A stretch of DNA of 64,000 nt from Siderastrea radians (lineage: Eukaryota; Cnidaria; Anthozoa; Scleractinia; Rhizangiidae). The notes under the pieces were generated by a model. That model made no database searches. It had not been told where the DNA came from and saw only the letters and a list, made by a program, of their open reading frames with translations. A program made the translations under genes and the position numbers. Numbering within the stretch: position 1 is the stretch's first letter; each line of letters opens with the position of its first letter. The stretch is from NCBI GenBank assembly GCA_964017195.1, contig OZ024895.1, forward strand, positions 33,595,834 to 33,659,833, read 5' to 3'. Shown here piece by piece: positions 11,919-24,218 of this stretch.

Positions 11919-13666
11919 TAATTGCAATATCATTGTCTTATAAAAACGAAAAAAAGAGAAAAGGAAAAAGCCAAATAGGACTAAACTAGGCACGCTAAAT
12001 AATTCATTAAATTCCTTTCACTAACCACTAAAGCTCAAAAGGTCTATACAGTGGCCAATTTTCCTTGTATCAACTCAACTGAAACAAAAAAGTATTACAC
12101 CGTAGTGTATAAATGCTTTAAGAATTATTGATATCTGACAATCATCATGAATGTAATTTGCATGGCCAATTATTTCCTATTTAGTTTCTTTCTTTTCTCT
12201 TTTTTCATTGTTATTCAGTTAGGTTTTTATATAATTATAATGTCTTTTAAATTTACGTTACTGTTAATTCAAAGTCTGTTGTTAATTCAAAGTCTTTAAG
12301 AAACTGTTGTTCATATAAAAAAATGAAATATGATTGAGTTAAAAATGTTACACCTTTCATAGTAAAAGTCAATTTGTGTGACGTTGTTTTTCATCTTAAA
12401 AACTAAATAGAGTGAATGTGCCAGAGTTACTTTTACTCCAATATCAGAGTAACTACAACTCTGATTATGGCATGGAGTTAAAACAACTCTAGTCTTTGAC
12501 GGAGCGGAGTTAAAGTGACTCCCACGTTGGAGCTATTACAGGTCCAGAATTGGAGTTAAATTTGGGAGTTAAAATGACTCCAAAAATGAGTTATTTTTAA
12601 CCTAAAACTTTTACTCCAGTTTTGGAGTTATAGTATCTCCCATATGGTGTTTAAATAACTCCTTTTGTAGAGTTGAAGTGCCTCCCCCACTGGAGTTACC
12701 ATAACCCCAAAATTGGAGTTAAATGAACTATGTCACGGTATTTTCATTCATTTTTCTGATCTGACAAAATTATTTTCTTATTGAAGGGAACCTCAAAATA
12801 ATACTTTCCTAAGGTAGAAAAACACCAAAAAAGTAACAATAAACCAAAACTAAACAAGGATGGTTACGACTGAGGGAGATTAAGACGGATTACGAATGAC
12901 AAACTTGAAAAAACTTGCCAATTTTTTCAAGATGCGTTATCCGTGACGCAGCTCCTTTAAATTAGGGACTTAAATAACCCCCAAACAAGGGCCGGGGTTA
13001 TTGTTAACCTAAAATTTTAACTCCACTTTTGTGTGTTTATTATATGATATGTAGGGCGGTTCTGGCAGTTGAGTCGGTGTATGAAATCGCGTAGTGTGAC
13101 CATTCAAATGTTTTCAAAGCGGTAATTTCAAAACCTTCCGATTTATGAAATATATTTTCACGTCGATCATTCGCCGAATTGAAAGGGTTAAGTCATGATT
13201 TTTTTAAAGGTTTGTACCAAGAACAGGTTTGGATCCTTCTAATTTGGTATGTCGTCTAAAGCGTGAGCTGTCTTATAAATATATATTCTCTCATCCAATT
13301 TTCCGTTTAAGATTTCATGAAATGAAAAAAAAAATCAAATCATTTGAAAACAGAACAAAACCAAACGATAAACTTATGGTACCTGGTTCAGACGGTTAAG
13401 TTGAGCTAGCAGCAGGAGTACTGAATGCCTTTTCTGATGACGGAGATCTTCAAAGACTGAATGAAATGTGTTAGTTTATATGAAACGAATATGATAATGA
13501 TGTTAAATTAACTGTTTATAGATATTCCTTTTAAGTCAATGTGACAAAAATTGTAAAAATAGGACAAAGGATTTATTTTTCCTTAGTCGTGGTAGAAGTC
13601 TAAATTAGTATATAAATGTGTTCTCGCTGAATTCTTAACTTCCTCTAGTGCTAATATTGTGGGTAG

Positions 13667-14524
13667 CAGGCCCGTAGCAAGGCTGAAATAACTGGAGGGG
13701 CCGAGCAAATTGGCCTAGTCAAAGTCCCCTCCCCCCAGTCAAAATACAGACGTTAACAAATAGGTCATAAGGCATAAAAAAATTCATGTCAGGTAGAAAC
13801 TAACACTGTTCACAATGCCACAGTTTGAGTCGATTTCGTTAAAAAGGACACCTTTATGAGGATATCAGTCGTTGAAAATTAGGCCAAAAAGTTGCTTCTT
13901 GTTTGCTTTTTCGCCGACAAAGTTGTTGGCAACATCTACCAGAATTAAAACATCAGTTTTAAAAAAGTATTGTTGAAGTTATAAGGCTTGTTAACATTCA
14001 AACATTTCGACAGCTAATAAGCTACGAATTTCGGACCTGTTTTACCTATCTCTCGTAAACGTTTACATAGCATTTGTCACTCCATTGGTAAGATAAATAT
14101 AATTTTGTTCCTTAGACTTGTGTTACAACAGAGGGGTTAAAGCTTGCAGCAAATACACTACAGTCGCTTAGGTATTAAAGGTATTAAGGTCCTTCACAAT
14201 CTTAAGCTATACTGCCAGAGTAAAGGTGATATGGGTAAAGAAAGACATTGGTAAGGAACCTGGACGACTGAAATGTGCGGTGGGCTAGTAGATTTTTGAA
14301 GCCCACTTGCCCGATGGCTAGTGACTCAACTCAACAGATGTCGAACCCTATTAAAGGTTGTGAAATTATAAAGGGCACTTTTAGCATCAGAAGTCAAGAC
14401 TGATTGTTGCACATTAACTTGTTTTAATTATATATTTTTGGGGATATTAATTGTCATGTTTTTTTTATTCCAAAAATTCTGGAGGGGCTCGAGCCCCCCT
14501 GCCCCTCTCCCTGCTACGGGTCTG
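13667..14524. mobile_element. TIR element, ~860 bp, 'cccgtagcargg' ends
   Basis: The left end (13667) reads CAGGCCCGTAGCAAGG and the right end, reverse-complemented, reads CAGACCCGTAGCAGGG. Next to each lies a GGAGGGGC/GCCCCTCC word and a C/G-rich run. The interior is AT-rich with no recognisable protein. A target duplication was not identified. Non-autonomous DNA transposon, family unknown. Confidence 0.65.
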
Positions 14525-16460
14525 GCGTAGAGAAAACTAATCAGGATAATGAAAACAAATGCGAAGAATATATAGTTTACACAACTGTTAAGTTATTAAC
14601 ATGTTAATAACAGGCCCACATAGAAAGGGTACAGAAGTGCTCTTCAGCTACCAGTAAACGGGTCAAATATTGTTTTCCCCGATATTTTATTCAGTCTAAC
14701 CTTGCATCCAAACTAGGGGAGAAGCCGGACCAGAAAACACAAAGCACTTCTTCATTGTAATTTACCTTTATTTACTTCGAACGCATGCGCACCTTTTCTA
14801 TAGCCCATGACGTGAGACTAAAATTCTGTAAATGTGTACCCGTTTTCATGGGACTGAAAACAAGGAGCCTTGCTATGTGCGAAAAGTGTGAGTAAACATA
14901 GCTGATTACGACATACTATTTAGACATCAATCTGCTTGATATAACGAGTAATAAAAAAAAAGCCATAGGTACGGGTGTTACCGAGTAATATTTTTAAATT
15001 AAGCGGGCCGGTTTAAAATTTGCTTAAATGCCGAACGTAATAAAGGCATTTCGCGATAAAACTCCAAGCTCCTTCGCGTTTCCATAAGTTGTTTTTGAAA
15101 TGTGGGGTTGCTTTAATCTTTTGGAACACCTGTTTCTTTCCGCCTTCGTAATATTAATACTACACAAAAAAATGAGCATTTTGGCAAGTCATCAAAGAGC
15201 GCAATTTGAGTCACAAGTAGACATTGCTTTTTTTTTCTACTAATAGCGTCCAATAATAATAGGTATATAAATTATAGCACCTACAATAGATTTGGCGGCT
15301 ATTCATATTTCTTTCTTTCAGTTTAGTAGAAGCTTGGAATTTTCGCCTTGCTAAGCTTTGTTAGTTTGGCGACGGCGAACGTCGCTTGTACCGTGTTTTC
15401 TAGAATAAGGTCATATGTTATTAATTGTTAAAAAAATGAGTGAATTCTTCCAGGTTAAACACGATCCAAAAAACGAGCGAGGCACCCAGAAATTTAATTA
15501 TTTGTTCTTATACAAGTATCATCTACTTTTTGGCAGTTAATCAAGCAAATATTTAATGCGATGTGGGCCTACATTTTGCCGGCAATTAAAAAACTGTACG
15601 AAGCTTTTATTAGCAGGCCTGCTGTAATACAAAGTTGGATTCGCATTTTGTACGTTTCTAGATTTATTGTTGCTTAGATTCGTCTCAAACAAGGCCAGCC
15701 GTCTTAAGCGAGGAGTTTTTCCCTGGACTCTGCATTTAAGCTTCGGAAAGCATTGGAAACGTTCTAAGTAACAACACAACAACGGTGGGATTTGTCTTTA
15801 TTTTCTGCTCTCTATGTCTATCTACTTCCCTGACAAACGAGGACAAATGCTTCGATTATAATATGTCAATATCAAATATATTATGCCATGAAATATCAGT
15901 ATCATAGCATAGAGCCTAATGCTCTGGACGCCATTGTATTGTGCACCCAGTCGTGTAGAAGGGGGAGCACTGATCTACTGCCATCATCAGCACGCTTCAT
16001 CCTCATTCAACCTTGGCGTTTTATATCGCTTGACTTTATTGTCGGTTCTCGCCTTATTTAGAGTGTTTTCTCCGATTCTTTACTGTCTTGAACTCTAGTG
16101 AAAAAGGAACTACTACCAGTTTTCGTTTCGATAATTGAGGGAGCTTCCTCAAAAGCATTTGGCATCTAGGAAACGCAAGCAAATAGGACGGTGACAGCAA
16201 CTGAACGAGAGCGTCGATACACAAAGGGTTTGGCTACCCAAATGGCACTGCTCGAGCGTTGTTGGTATATTTCTCTGCTGTCTTCTACAAAATAACAACG
16301 TGAAATGCGCATTTTCTAGGTTTTATTTAAAAACGTGTCCGCATGGCGGACAATTTTCCTCCCTATATTTGAAATTGAAAGACGTCTCTGCAATTGCAGC
16401 ACCTGGACGGTTTCGCCTTATTATACAAATGGTGCAGTTAAACGAACGTCTATTTATTGT
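14525..16460. other. Intergenic, nothing recognised
   Basis: About 1.9 kb with no supported gene, tandem repeat or clear inverted repeat. Short open frames, for example 15537-15782 on the minus strand, have no recognisable motif. Confidence 0.5.
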
Positions 16461-16752
16461 GGGCGGGCGAGGTGGTGTAGTGGTTAGCGAGTTGGATTTC
16501 AGATCTGAAGGTCGGTGGTTCGACGCCTAGTCCCTGCCGTCGTGTTGTTTCCTCAGACAAGAAACGTTACCCCATTCGTCTCTCTTCACCCAGGTGTATA
16601 AATGGGTTCCGGCGACATACTGCTAGGGGTGACCCTGCGATGGACTAGTATTCCATCCAGGGGGGAGTAGCAATACTCTCAGTTGCTTCATGCTACAGAA
16701 ACCGGGATAAGCTCCGACTGTGTGGGCCTCCTTGGCTCGTGTGCGACTTTAC
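16461..16752 (+). mobile_element. tRNA-derived SINE
   Basis: The head carries RNA polymerase III promoter elements: an A-box-like TGGTGTAGTGGTTAGC at about 16473-16488 and a B box GGTGGTTCGACGCC at about 16514-16527. It is followed by a conserved-looking body (CACCCAGGTGTATAAATGGG, GGGGTGACCCTGCGATGG, ATTCCATCCAGGGGGGAGTAG) and a tail leading into TTG-rich sequence. The tRNA half lacks a proper acceptor-stem pairing, so it is a SINE head and not a functional tRNA gene. It lies ~120 bp beyond the stop codon of the intact GPCR. Confidence 0.75.
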
Positions 16753-16874
16753 CTACCTTCCCATTTATTGTCGTTAGTGTTGTTGGTTCGTTGTTGTTGC
16801 TGCTGCATGTTGTTATTGTCTTCAGAGACGTTTTTCTCGGCGGGCATTACCGTTGTAGTTGCTTGATGTCTCTA

Positions 16875-17957
16875 TTACAGTTCATTGATCCGCTGAAGTT
16901 TTATGCCCTCTCTTTCGCCTATTTCACTGTTTCTGGAGGCAAAGCATTTGCACCAACACGAATTAAAAAGTTCCCCCAAGCCACGGCGATAGCTAGAAAC
17001 AAATGTCATACAGATAATTGGGTTGATCGTTGACGTCAAGTAAAGCATCAGAGCTGCAAAGAACAGTAGCACTTTCGAAACTGAACACGATAGTGAAATT
17101 TCATATTCCCATATAATAAAATATGAGATCATTGGAAGAACGCAGAAGTAAAATGCAGCCATAACACAGAAGGCAATCTTAATGGCTTGCCTTTTTCTCT
17201 GGTTTCCTTGCTGCACTGATTGGGAACCGAGGGCTTTGTTTTGTCTGCGTAGACTCACTGCTATAGCGGAATATAAAACAGTCATTGCTATCAATGGCAC
17301 AATCTGAAAAAGTGCAGTGTAGATTTTTGAATACGTCATATATGAGTCGTTAGTATTGTAGAAGTTGCTGCAAATTGTCTGCTCGTTTTCTTTGACCAAC
17401 TCAAACACATGAAAATGATATGCATTTCCTAACACTGCCACAAACCAAGTGGAAGCAATTGCGAAGGCGCGAGACCTTGAGGAGAAAAGATGGAGTCTCA
17501 GCGGGAAGACAACCGCTACAAACCGATCCAAAGCGATCCAAACCAAACTTTCTGTAGAAACAGTTATTGAAACAGATTGGAGAAACCACCTTAGCCTACA
17601 CAACGTTAACCCAACGGTCCCATAAATGGGCCATTGGAGAGAGCTGGACGCTATTTCCATGATGTTAAAAGGAACTGCTATTAATGGAAAAACAAAGTCT
17701 GAAACCGCCATATTGATAATAAAGAAGTTTATCGTTTTCCTCAGTTCGGGGCGCCTGTAGACAATAATAATGATCAATGTGTTTCCAACCAAGCTGGAAA
17801 ACAAGATTATAGCCAATACAATGATTTTGCTGATTTGGACTGCGAAGGAACTGTCTGAGAAGTCACATCTGGAATTCTCGTGAACAATAATATATGAGCT
17901 GTTGTTGAAGTTTATAGCCATGTTGATCATTACACGTTTAACATCGTAAATAGCCAC
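16875..17957 (-). CDS. Class A (rhodopsin-family) G-protein-coupled receptor, intact
   Basis: A single-exon 360-codon reading frame with seven hydrophobic segments. Landmarks: an N-glycosylation sequon NNSS near residues 18-21; TM1 with GN at 58-59; TM2 NMAVSDFVFPL (Asp87); Trp109 and Cys120 before TM3, with Cys196 in loop 2 as the probable disulphide partner; DRF at 144-146 in place of DRY; Trp171 in TM4; Pro221 in TM5; FCVLP at 271-275 in place of CWxP; NPIIC at 312-316 in place of NPxxY; then a Cys-rich tail (CWCKC) that could be palmitoylated. Several Met codons near the N-terminus (1, 10, 13) leave the exact start open. It resembles neuropeptide-type receptors, as do many expanded cnidarian families, but the ligand cannot be inferred. 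Broken paralogues lie at 782, 3013 and 42619. Confidence 0.9.
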   Translation of the reverse strand: MAIYDVKRVMINMAINFNNSSYIIVHENSRCDFSDSSFAVQISKIIVLAIILFSSLVGNTLIIIIVYRRPELRKTINFFIINMAVSDFVFPLIAVPFNIMEIASSSLQWPIYGTVGLTLCRLRWFLQSVSITVSTESLVWIALDRFVAVVFPLRLHLFSSRSRAFAIASTWFVAVLGNAYHFHVFELVKENEQTICSNFYNTNDSYMTYSKIYTALFQIVPLIAMTVLYSAIAVSLRRQNKALGSQSVQQGNQRKRQAIKIAFCVMAAFYFCVLPMISYFIIWEYEISLSCSVSKVLLFFAALMLYLTSTINPIICMTFVSSYRRGLGELFNSCWCKCFASRNSEIGEREGIKLQRINEL

Positions 17958-18162
17958 AACTTAGTACTATTAACACATCAGTTTTGTGGGTCCACATTGG
18001 ACACACATTCAAACTAACACTTTGGGATCATGACTACGAATTGGCGTCTGTAAAGACACTAGCGTTCTTGAGCTGTTCCAAATTCCGCATTAACTTTGGT
18101 CCGTGATTGCAAAGTGTTCGTGTTGGCGTTGTTGTTCACAGGACAAAATGACAGATTTAATG

Positions 18163-18690
18163 TCACTTAAAGGTTTCATAAAGATAGAGTAATGAGCGGT
18201 TTTCTGTTTCTTTAAGTGTATCTTAAACACATTAAATGTTTATTTCCTTCATCTTTAAGACATTCACTTAAAACACTTAATGAACCATTTACATGCCATT
18301 TAAGCAGTGTTCTTAAAGGGTCAGTATAGAGTTTTTTAAGATCCTTTAAGTGACAACTTAAAGGACAGGATATAATCCTTTAAGAGAAAATGTTTCCTTA
18401 AATGTTAAGTAAATGGTAAGGAAAGTATCCTTTTCGCATCTTAAATTGAAATTATAAAGGGCCAGTAAAGAGTGTTTTAAGACCCTTTAAGTGACAACTT
18501 TAAGGACAGGATAGAATTCTTTAAGAGGCTATGTCACCTTAAATGTTAACTAAATGTTAAGGAAAGCATTCTTTAAGTATCTTTAATTTCAAATTAAAGA
18601 CAGGAAATGAAATTATATGAACAGGAAATTCCGTTTAATCGCCTTTAAGTGACAAATTAAAGGGACAGAATACATATTCTAGCATCATTT
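18163..18690. repeat. Left subterminal array of TIR element 3
   Basis: Many CTTTAAG and CTTAAAG words, including the composite CCTTTAAGTGACAACTTAAA near 18340 and 18484. Two ~135-bp blocks (18316-18441 and 18456-18590) are direct near-copies sharing AAAGGRCAGGATA and TTAAATGTTAA. Confidence 0.8.
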
Positions 18691-18966
18691 TCTTGTTCTT
18701 GTTTTGCAATTACTGCCAATTTGTATATTAACTACACATTCGATGTAAATGAATTATCACCCCCACATATGAGAGAAAAACAAATACCTAAACAACTTTC
18801 CACTTACAAACATAAACTTTTTATTGTTTCCTTTCAAGCTACTTAATGTTTTACAAAGGAACGTAACACACTGTAAAGTGGTATAAATTCTCTACAAGTA
18901 ACATTAAAATCAGAGTTCTGTAAAATATATATCATTTTAACAATCAACAGTAGCTTTTTCTCTAGA

Positions 18967-19143
18967 AGATAAAAATTGTAATTTAAAATGGACTTTAACA
19001 AATATTCAAGATTCATAATTTCCTTAGATAAAAATTGTAATTCGAAATGGACTTTAATAAATATTCAAGATTCAAATTTCCTTAGATAAAAATTGAAATT
19101 CAAAATGGACTTTCATAAATATTCCAGATTCAAAATTTCCTTT
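18967..19143. repeat. Three-copy tandem repeat, period 58-59 bp
   Basis: AGATAAAAATTG begins copies at about 18967, 19026 and 19084, each followed by AAATGGACTTT, AAATATTC and a TTCAAGATTCA-like word. Confidence 0.85.
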
Positions 19144-19350
19144 TAATTTATCTTTGATGTATATAAATCTGTAAACAATTTCTAATTCAGTGATGAAGTA
19201 ATGAAAAGCTTTCTTAATACTTAGTAGTAATCAAATACTGCAAATTTAACATTAAAATTTGCAAGTTATACACTTGTTGACTAAGTGGGATGGCTAGATG
19301 GGACGACATTTGGCTCAAGGTCATGGCATATAAGTGCCAAATGGCACATG

Positions 19351-22300
19351 GCAAACAAATGCTCCAGTGTATCTGCTGTGAACAGGTAAACACGTCACCC
19401 AAGTAAACAACAGATAGATTAGAAACAAAACAATACACACACCCTTCGAAGCTGCTTGCTTACACTCAAAACAAACAATCATTAAAAAGTTAGTTCACAC
19501 AGGCACATAAATGCCCCAGTGCATCTGCTGTGTACAGGTAAACAGGTCACCCAAGTACACAACAGATAGATTACAAACAAAACAATACTCACAACTTTCG
19601 AAGCAGCTCGCTTACACTCAAAACAAACAATCATTAAAAAGTTACTTCACACAGGCACATAAATGCCCCAGTGCATCTGCTGTGTACAGGTAAACAGGTC
19701 ACCCAAGTACACAACAGATAGATTAGAAACAAAACAATACACACAACCTTCGAAGCTGCTTGCTTACACTCAAAACAAACGATCATTAAAAAGTTACTTC
19801 ACACAGGCACATAAATGCCCCAGTGCATCTGCTGTGTACAGGTAAACAGGTCACCCAAGTACACAACAGATAAATTAGAAACAAAACAATACACACAACC
19901 TTCGAAGCTGCTTGCTTACACTCAAAACAAACGATCATTAAAAAGTTACTTCACACAGGCACATAAATGCCCCAGTGCATCTGCTGTGTACAGGTAAACA
20001 GGTCACCCAAGTACATAACAGATAGATTAGAAAAAAAACAATACAGTCACACAACCTTCGAAGCTGCTTGCTTACACTGAAAACAAACAATCATTAAAAA
20101 GTTACTTCACACAGGCACATAAATGCCCCAGTGCATCTGTTGTGTACAGGTAAACAGGTCACCCAAGTACACAACAGATAGATTAGAAACAAAACAATAC
20201 TCACAACTTTCGAAGCAGCTTGCTTACACACAAAACAAACAATCATTAAAAAGTTACTTCACACAGGCACACAAATGCCCCAGTGCATCTGTTGTGTACA
20301 GGTAAACAGGTCACCCAAGTACACAACAGATAGATTAGAAACAAAACAATACACACAACCTTCGAAGCTGCTTGCTTACACTCAAAACAAACGATCATTA
20401 AAAAGCTAGTTCACACAGGCACATAAATGCCCCAGTGCATCTGCTCTGTACAGGTAAACAGGTCACCCAAGTACACAACAGATAGATTACAAACAAATCA
20501 ATCCAGACGACTTTCGAAGCTGCTCGCTTACACACAAAACAAACAATCATTAAAAGGTTACTTCACACAGGCACATAAATGCCCCAGTGCATCTGCTGTG
20601 TACAGGTAAACACGTCACCCAAGTACACAACAGATAGATTACAAACAAAACAATACTCACAACCTTCGAAGCAGCTCGCTTACACTCAAAACAAACAATC
20701 ATTAAAAAGTTAGTTCACACAGGCACATAAATGCCCCAGTGCATCTGCTGTGTACAGGTAAACAGGTCACCCAAGTACACAACAGATTGATTAGAAACAA
20801 AACAATATTTACAACTTTCGAACCAGCTCGCTTACACTCAAAACAAACAATCATTAAAAACCTACATCACACAGGCACATAAATGCCCCAGTGCATCTGC
20901 TATGTACAGGTAAACAGGTCACCCAAGTACACAACAGATAGATTAGAAACAAAACAATACTCACAACTTTCGAAGCAGCTCGCTTACACTCAAAACAAAC
21001 AATCATTAAAAAGTTAGTTCACACAGGCACATAAATGCCCCAGTGCATCTGCTGTGTACAGGTAAACAGGTCACCCAAGTACACAACAGATAGATTAGAA
21101 ACACAACAATACTCACAACTTTCGAAGCTGCTCGCTTACACTCAAAAGAAACAATCATTAAAAAGTTAGTTCACACAGGCACATAAATGCCCCAGTGCAT
21201 CTGCTGTGTACAGGTAAACAGGTTACCCAAGTACACAACAGATAGATTACAAACAAAACAATACTCACAACTTTCGAAGCAGCTCGCTTACACTCAAAAC
21301 AAACAATCATTAAAAAGTTACTTCACACAGGCACATAAATGCCCCAGTGCATCTGCTGTGTACAGGTAAACAGGTCACCCAAGTACACAACAGATAGATT
21401 AGAAACAAAACAATACACACAACCTTCGAAGCTGGTTGCTTACACTCAAAACAAACGATCATTAAAAAGTTACTTCACACAGGCACATAAATGCCCCAGT
21501 GCATCTGCTGTGTACAGGTAAACAGGTCACCCAAGTACACAACAGATAGATTACAAACAAAACAATATTTACAACTTTCGAAGCAGCTCGCTTACACTCA
21601 AAACAAACAATCATTAAAAAGTTAGTTCAAACAGGCACATAAATGCCCCAGTGCATCTGCTGTGTACAGGTAAACAGGTCACCCAAGTACATAACAGATA
21701 GATTAGGAACAAAACAACACTCACAACCTTCGAAGCAGCTCGCTTACACTCAAAACAAACAATCATTAAAAAGTTAGTTCACACAGGCACATAAATGCCC
21801 CAGTGCATCTGCTGTGTACAGGTAAACAGGTCACCCAAGTACATAACAGATAGATTAGGAACAAAACAATACTCACAACCTTCGAAGCAGCTCGCTTACA
21901 CTCAAAACAAACAATCATTAAAAAGTTACTTCACACAGGCACATAAATGCCCCAGTGCATCTGCTGTGTACAGGTAAACAGGTTACCCAAGTACACAACA
22001 GATAGATTACAAACAAAACAATACTCACAACTTTCGAAGCAGCTCGCTTACACTCAAAACAAACAATCATTAAAAAGTTAGTTCACACAGGCACATAAAT
22101 GCCCCAGTGCATCTGCTGTGTACAGGTAAACAGGTCACCCAAGTACACAACAGATAGATTAGAAACAAAACAATACACACAACCTTCGAAGCTGCTTGCT
22201 TACACTCAAAACAAACGATCATTAAAAAGTTACTTCACACAGGCACATAAATGCAGGTAAACAGGTTACCCAAGTACACAACAGATAGATTACAAACAAA

Positions 22301-24104
22301 ACAATACTCACAACTTTCGAAGCAGCTCGCTTACACTCAAAACAAACAATCATTAAAAAGTTAGTTCACACAGGCACATAAATGCCCCAGTGCATCTGCT
22401 GTGTACAGGTAAACAGGTCACCCAAGTACACAACAGATAGATTAGAAACAAAACAATACACACAACCTTCGAAGCTGCTTGCTTACACTCAAAACAAACG
22501 ATCATTAAAAAGTTACTTCACACAGGCACATAAATGCCCCAGTGCATCTGCTGTGTACAGGTAAACAGGTCACCCAAGTACACAACAGATAGATTACAAA
22601 CAAAACAATATTTACAACTTTCGAAGCAGCTCGCTTACACTCAAAACAAACAATCATTAAAAAGTTAGTTCAAACAGGCACATAAATGCCCCAGTGCATC
22701 TGCTGTGTACAGGTAAACAGGTCACCCAAGTACATAACAGATAGATTAGGAACAAAACAACACTCACAACCTTCGAAGCAGCTCGCTTACACTCAAAACA
22801 AACAATCATTAAAAAGTTAGTTCACACAGGCACATAAATGCCCCAGTGCATCTGCTGTGTACAGGTAAACAGGTCACCCAAGTACATAACAGATAGATTA
22901 GGAACAAAACAATACTCACAACCTTCGAAGCAGCTCGCTTACACTCAAAACAAACAATCATTAAAAAGTTAGTTCACACAGGCACATAAATGCCCCAGTG
23001 CATCTGCTGTGTACAGGTAAACAGGTCACCCGAGTACACAACAGATAGATTAGTAACACAAAATACTCACACCTTTCGAAGCTGCTCGCTTACACTCAAA
23101 ACAAACAATCATTAAAAAGTTACTTCACACAGGCACATAAATGCCCCAGTGCATCTGCTGTGTACAGGTAAACAGGTCACCGAAGTACACAACAGATAGA
23201 TTATAAACAAAACAATACACACAACCTTCGAAGCTGCTTGCTTACACTCAAAACAAACGATCATTAAAAAGTTAGTTCACACAGGCACATAAATGCCCCA
23301 GTGCATCTGCTGCGTACAGGTAAACAGGTCACCCAAGTACACAACAGATAGATTACAAAAAAATAATACACACAACTTTCGAAGCTGCTCGCTTACACAC
23401 AAAACAAACAATCATTAAAAAGTTACTTCACACAGGCACATAAATGCCCCAGTGCATCTGCTGTGTACAGGTAAACAGGTCACCCAAGTAAACAACAGAT
23501 AGATTAGAAACAAAACAATACACACACCCTTCGAAGCTGCTTGCTTACACTCAAAACAAACAATCATTAAAAAGTTAGTTCACACAGGCACATAAATGCC
23601 CCAGTGCATCTGCTGTGTACAGGTAAACAGGTCACCCAAGTACACAACAGATAGATTAGAAACAAAACAATACTCACAACTTTAAAAGCCGCTCGCTTAC
23701 ACTCAAAACAAACAATCATTAAAAAGTTAGTTCACACAGGCACATAAATGCCCCAGTGCGTCTGCTGTGTACAGGTAAACAGGTCACCCAAGTACACAAC
23801 AGATTGATTAGAAACAAAACAATATTTACAACTTTCGAAGCAGCTCGCTTACACTCAAAACAAACAATCATTAAAAAGTTACATCACACAGGCACATAAA
23901 TGCCCCAGTGCATCTGCTGTGTACAGGTAAACAGGTCACCCAAGTACACAACAGATAGATTAGAAACAAAACAATACTCACAACTTTCAAACCTGCTCGC
24001 TTACACTCAAAACAAACAATCATTAAAAAGTTAGTTCACACAGGCACATAAATGCCCCAGTGCATCTGCTGTGTACAGGTAAACAGGTCACCCAAGTACA
24101 CAAC
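19351..24104 (+). repeat. 152-bp satellite array, ~31 copies, with higher-order structure
   Basis: The landmark AAATGCCCCAGTGCATCTG recurs at 152-bp spacing from 19359 to 24052, giving 32 landmarks. Exceptions are one 156-bp unit (from 19967), two 151-bp units, and one shortened unit (from 22251, ~131 bp, missing CCCCAGTGCATCTGCTGTGT). Each unit carries a TTCGAAGC word and ACAAACRATCATTAAAAAG. Variant positions show a five-unit higher-order block: units from 21187, 21339, 21491, 21643 and 21795 recur in the same order from 22251 to 22989. Because 152 is not a multiple of 3, the 60-codon frames in the units are by-products and not genes. Array edges are sharp, ending at CAAGTACACAAC before TTGTATACTACTGG. 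Confidence 0.97.
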
Positions 24105-24218
24105 TTGTATACTACTGGTAGCTTTCAAAGACATGAAAAAGGCCCCTCCCTCATTACTCTCTTCACTGTCCTTTTTTCAGGAGTGTCTTGACTGCATAGT
24201 TTTTAAATTTTGTTAAAT

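Larger units (their letters stand above)
9113..13033. mobile_element. TIR-like element 2 with GGAGTTAA/TTAACTCC terminal arrays
   Basis: The left ~450 bp (9113-9560) and the regions 12420-12740 and 12955-13025 are dense in GGAGTT and AACTCC words, often paired as palindromes such as GGAGTTATTTTAACTCC. The left end reads CACAGTGTTATTTTAACTCC and the right end, reverse-complemented, reads CACAAAAGTGGAGTTAAAAT; both start CACA. The flanks are two halves of one unit of the dispersed ~100-bp repeat (9066-9112 and 13031-13120), with a possible 2-bp TG duplication, so the whole 3.9 kb is an insertion. The interior (9570-12420) has no long open frame and holds two smaller foldback repeats. Family not established. 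Confidence 0.6.

Noticed and set aside
16461..16540. Functional tRNA gene
   Set aside because: A- and B-box-like sequences are present, but there is no acceptor-stem pairing or anticodon arm, and the sequence runs into a SINE body.
19511..22564. Repeated 60-codon open frames starting MPQCICCVQVN
   Set aside because: They repeat because the DNA repeats. The 152-bp period shifts the frame each unit, frames overlap neighbouring units, and some units lack them; no splice or promoter signal is tied to them.
19351..24104. CRISPR-like array
   Set aside because: Whole 152-bp units are repeated without unique spacers, and the context is a eukaryotic transposon-rich genome.
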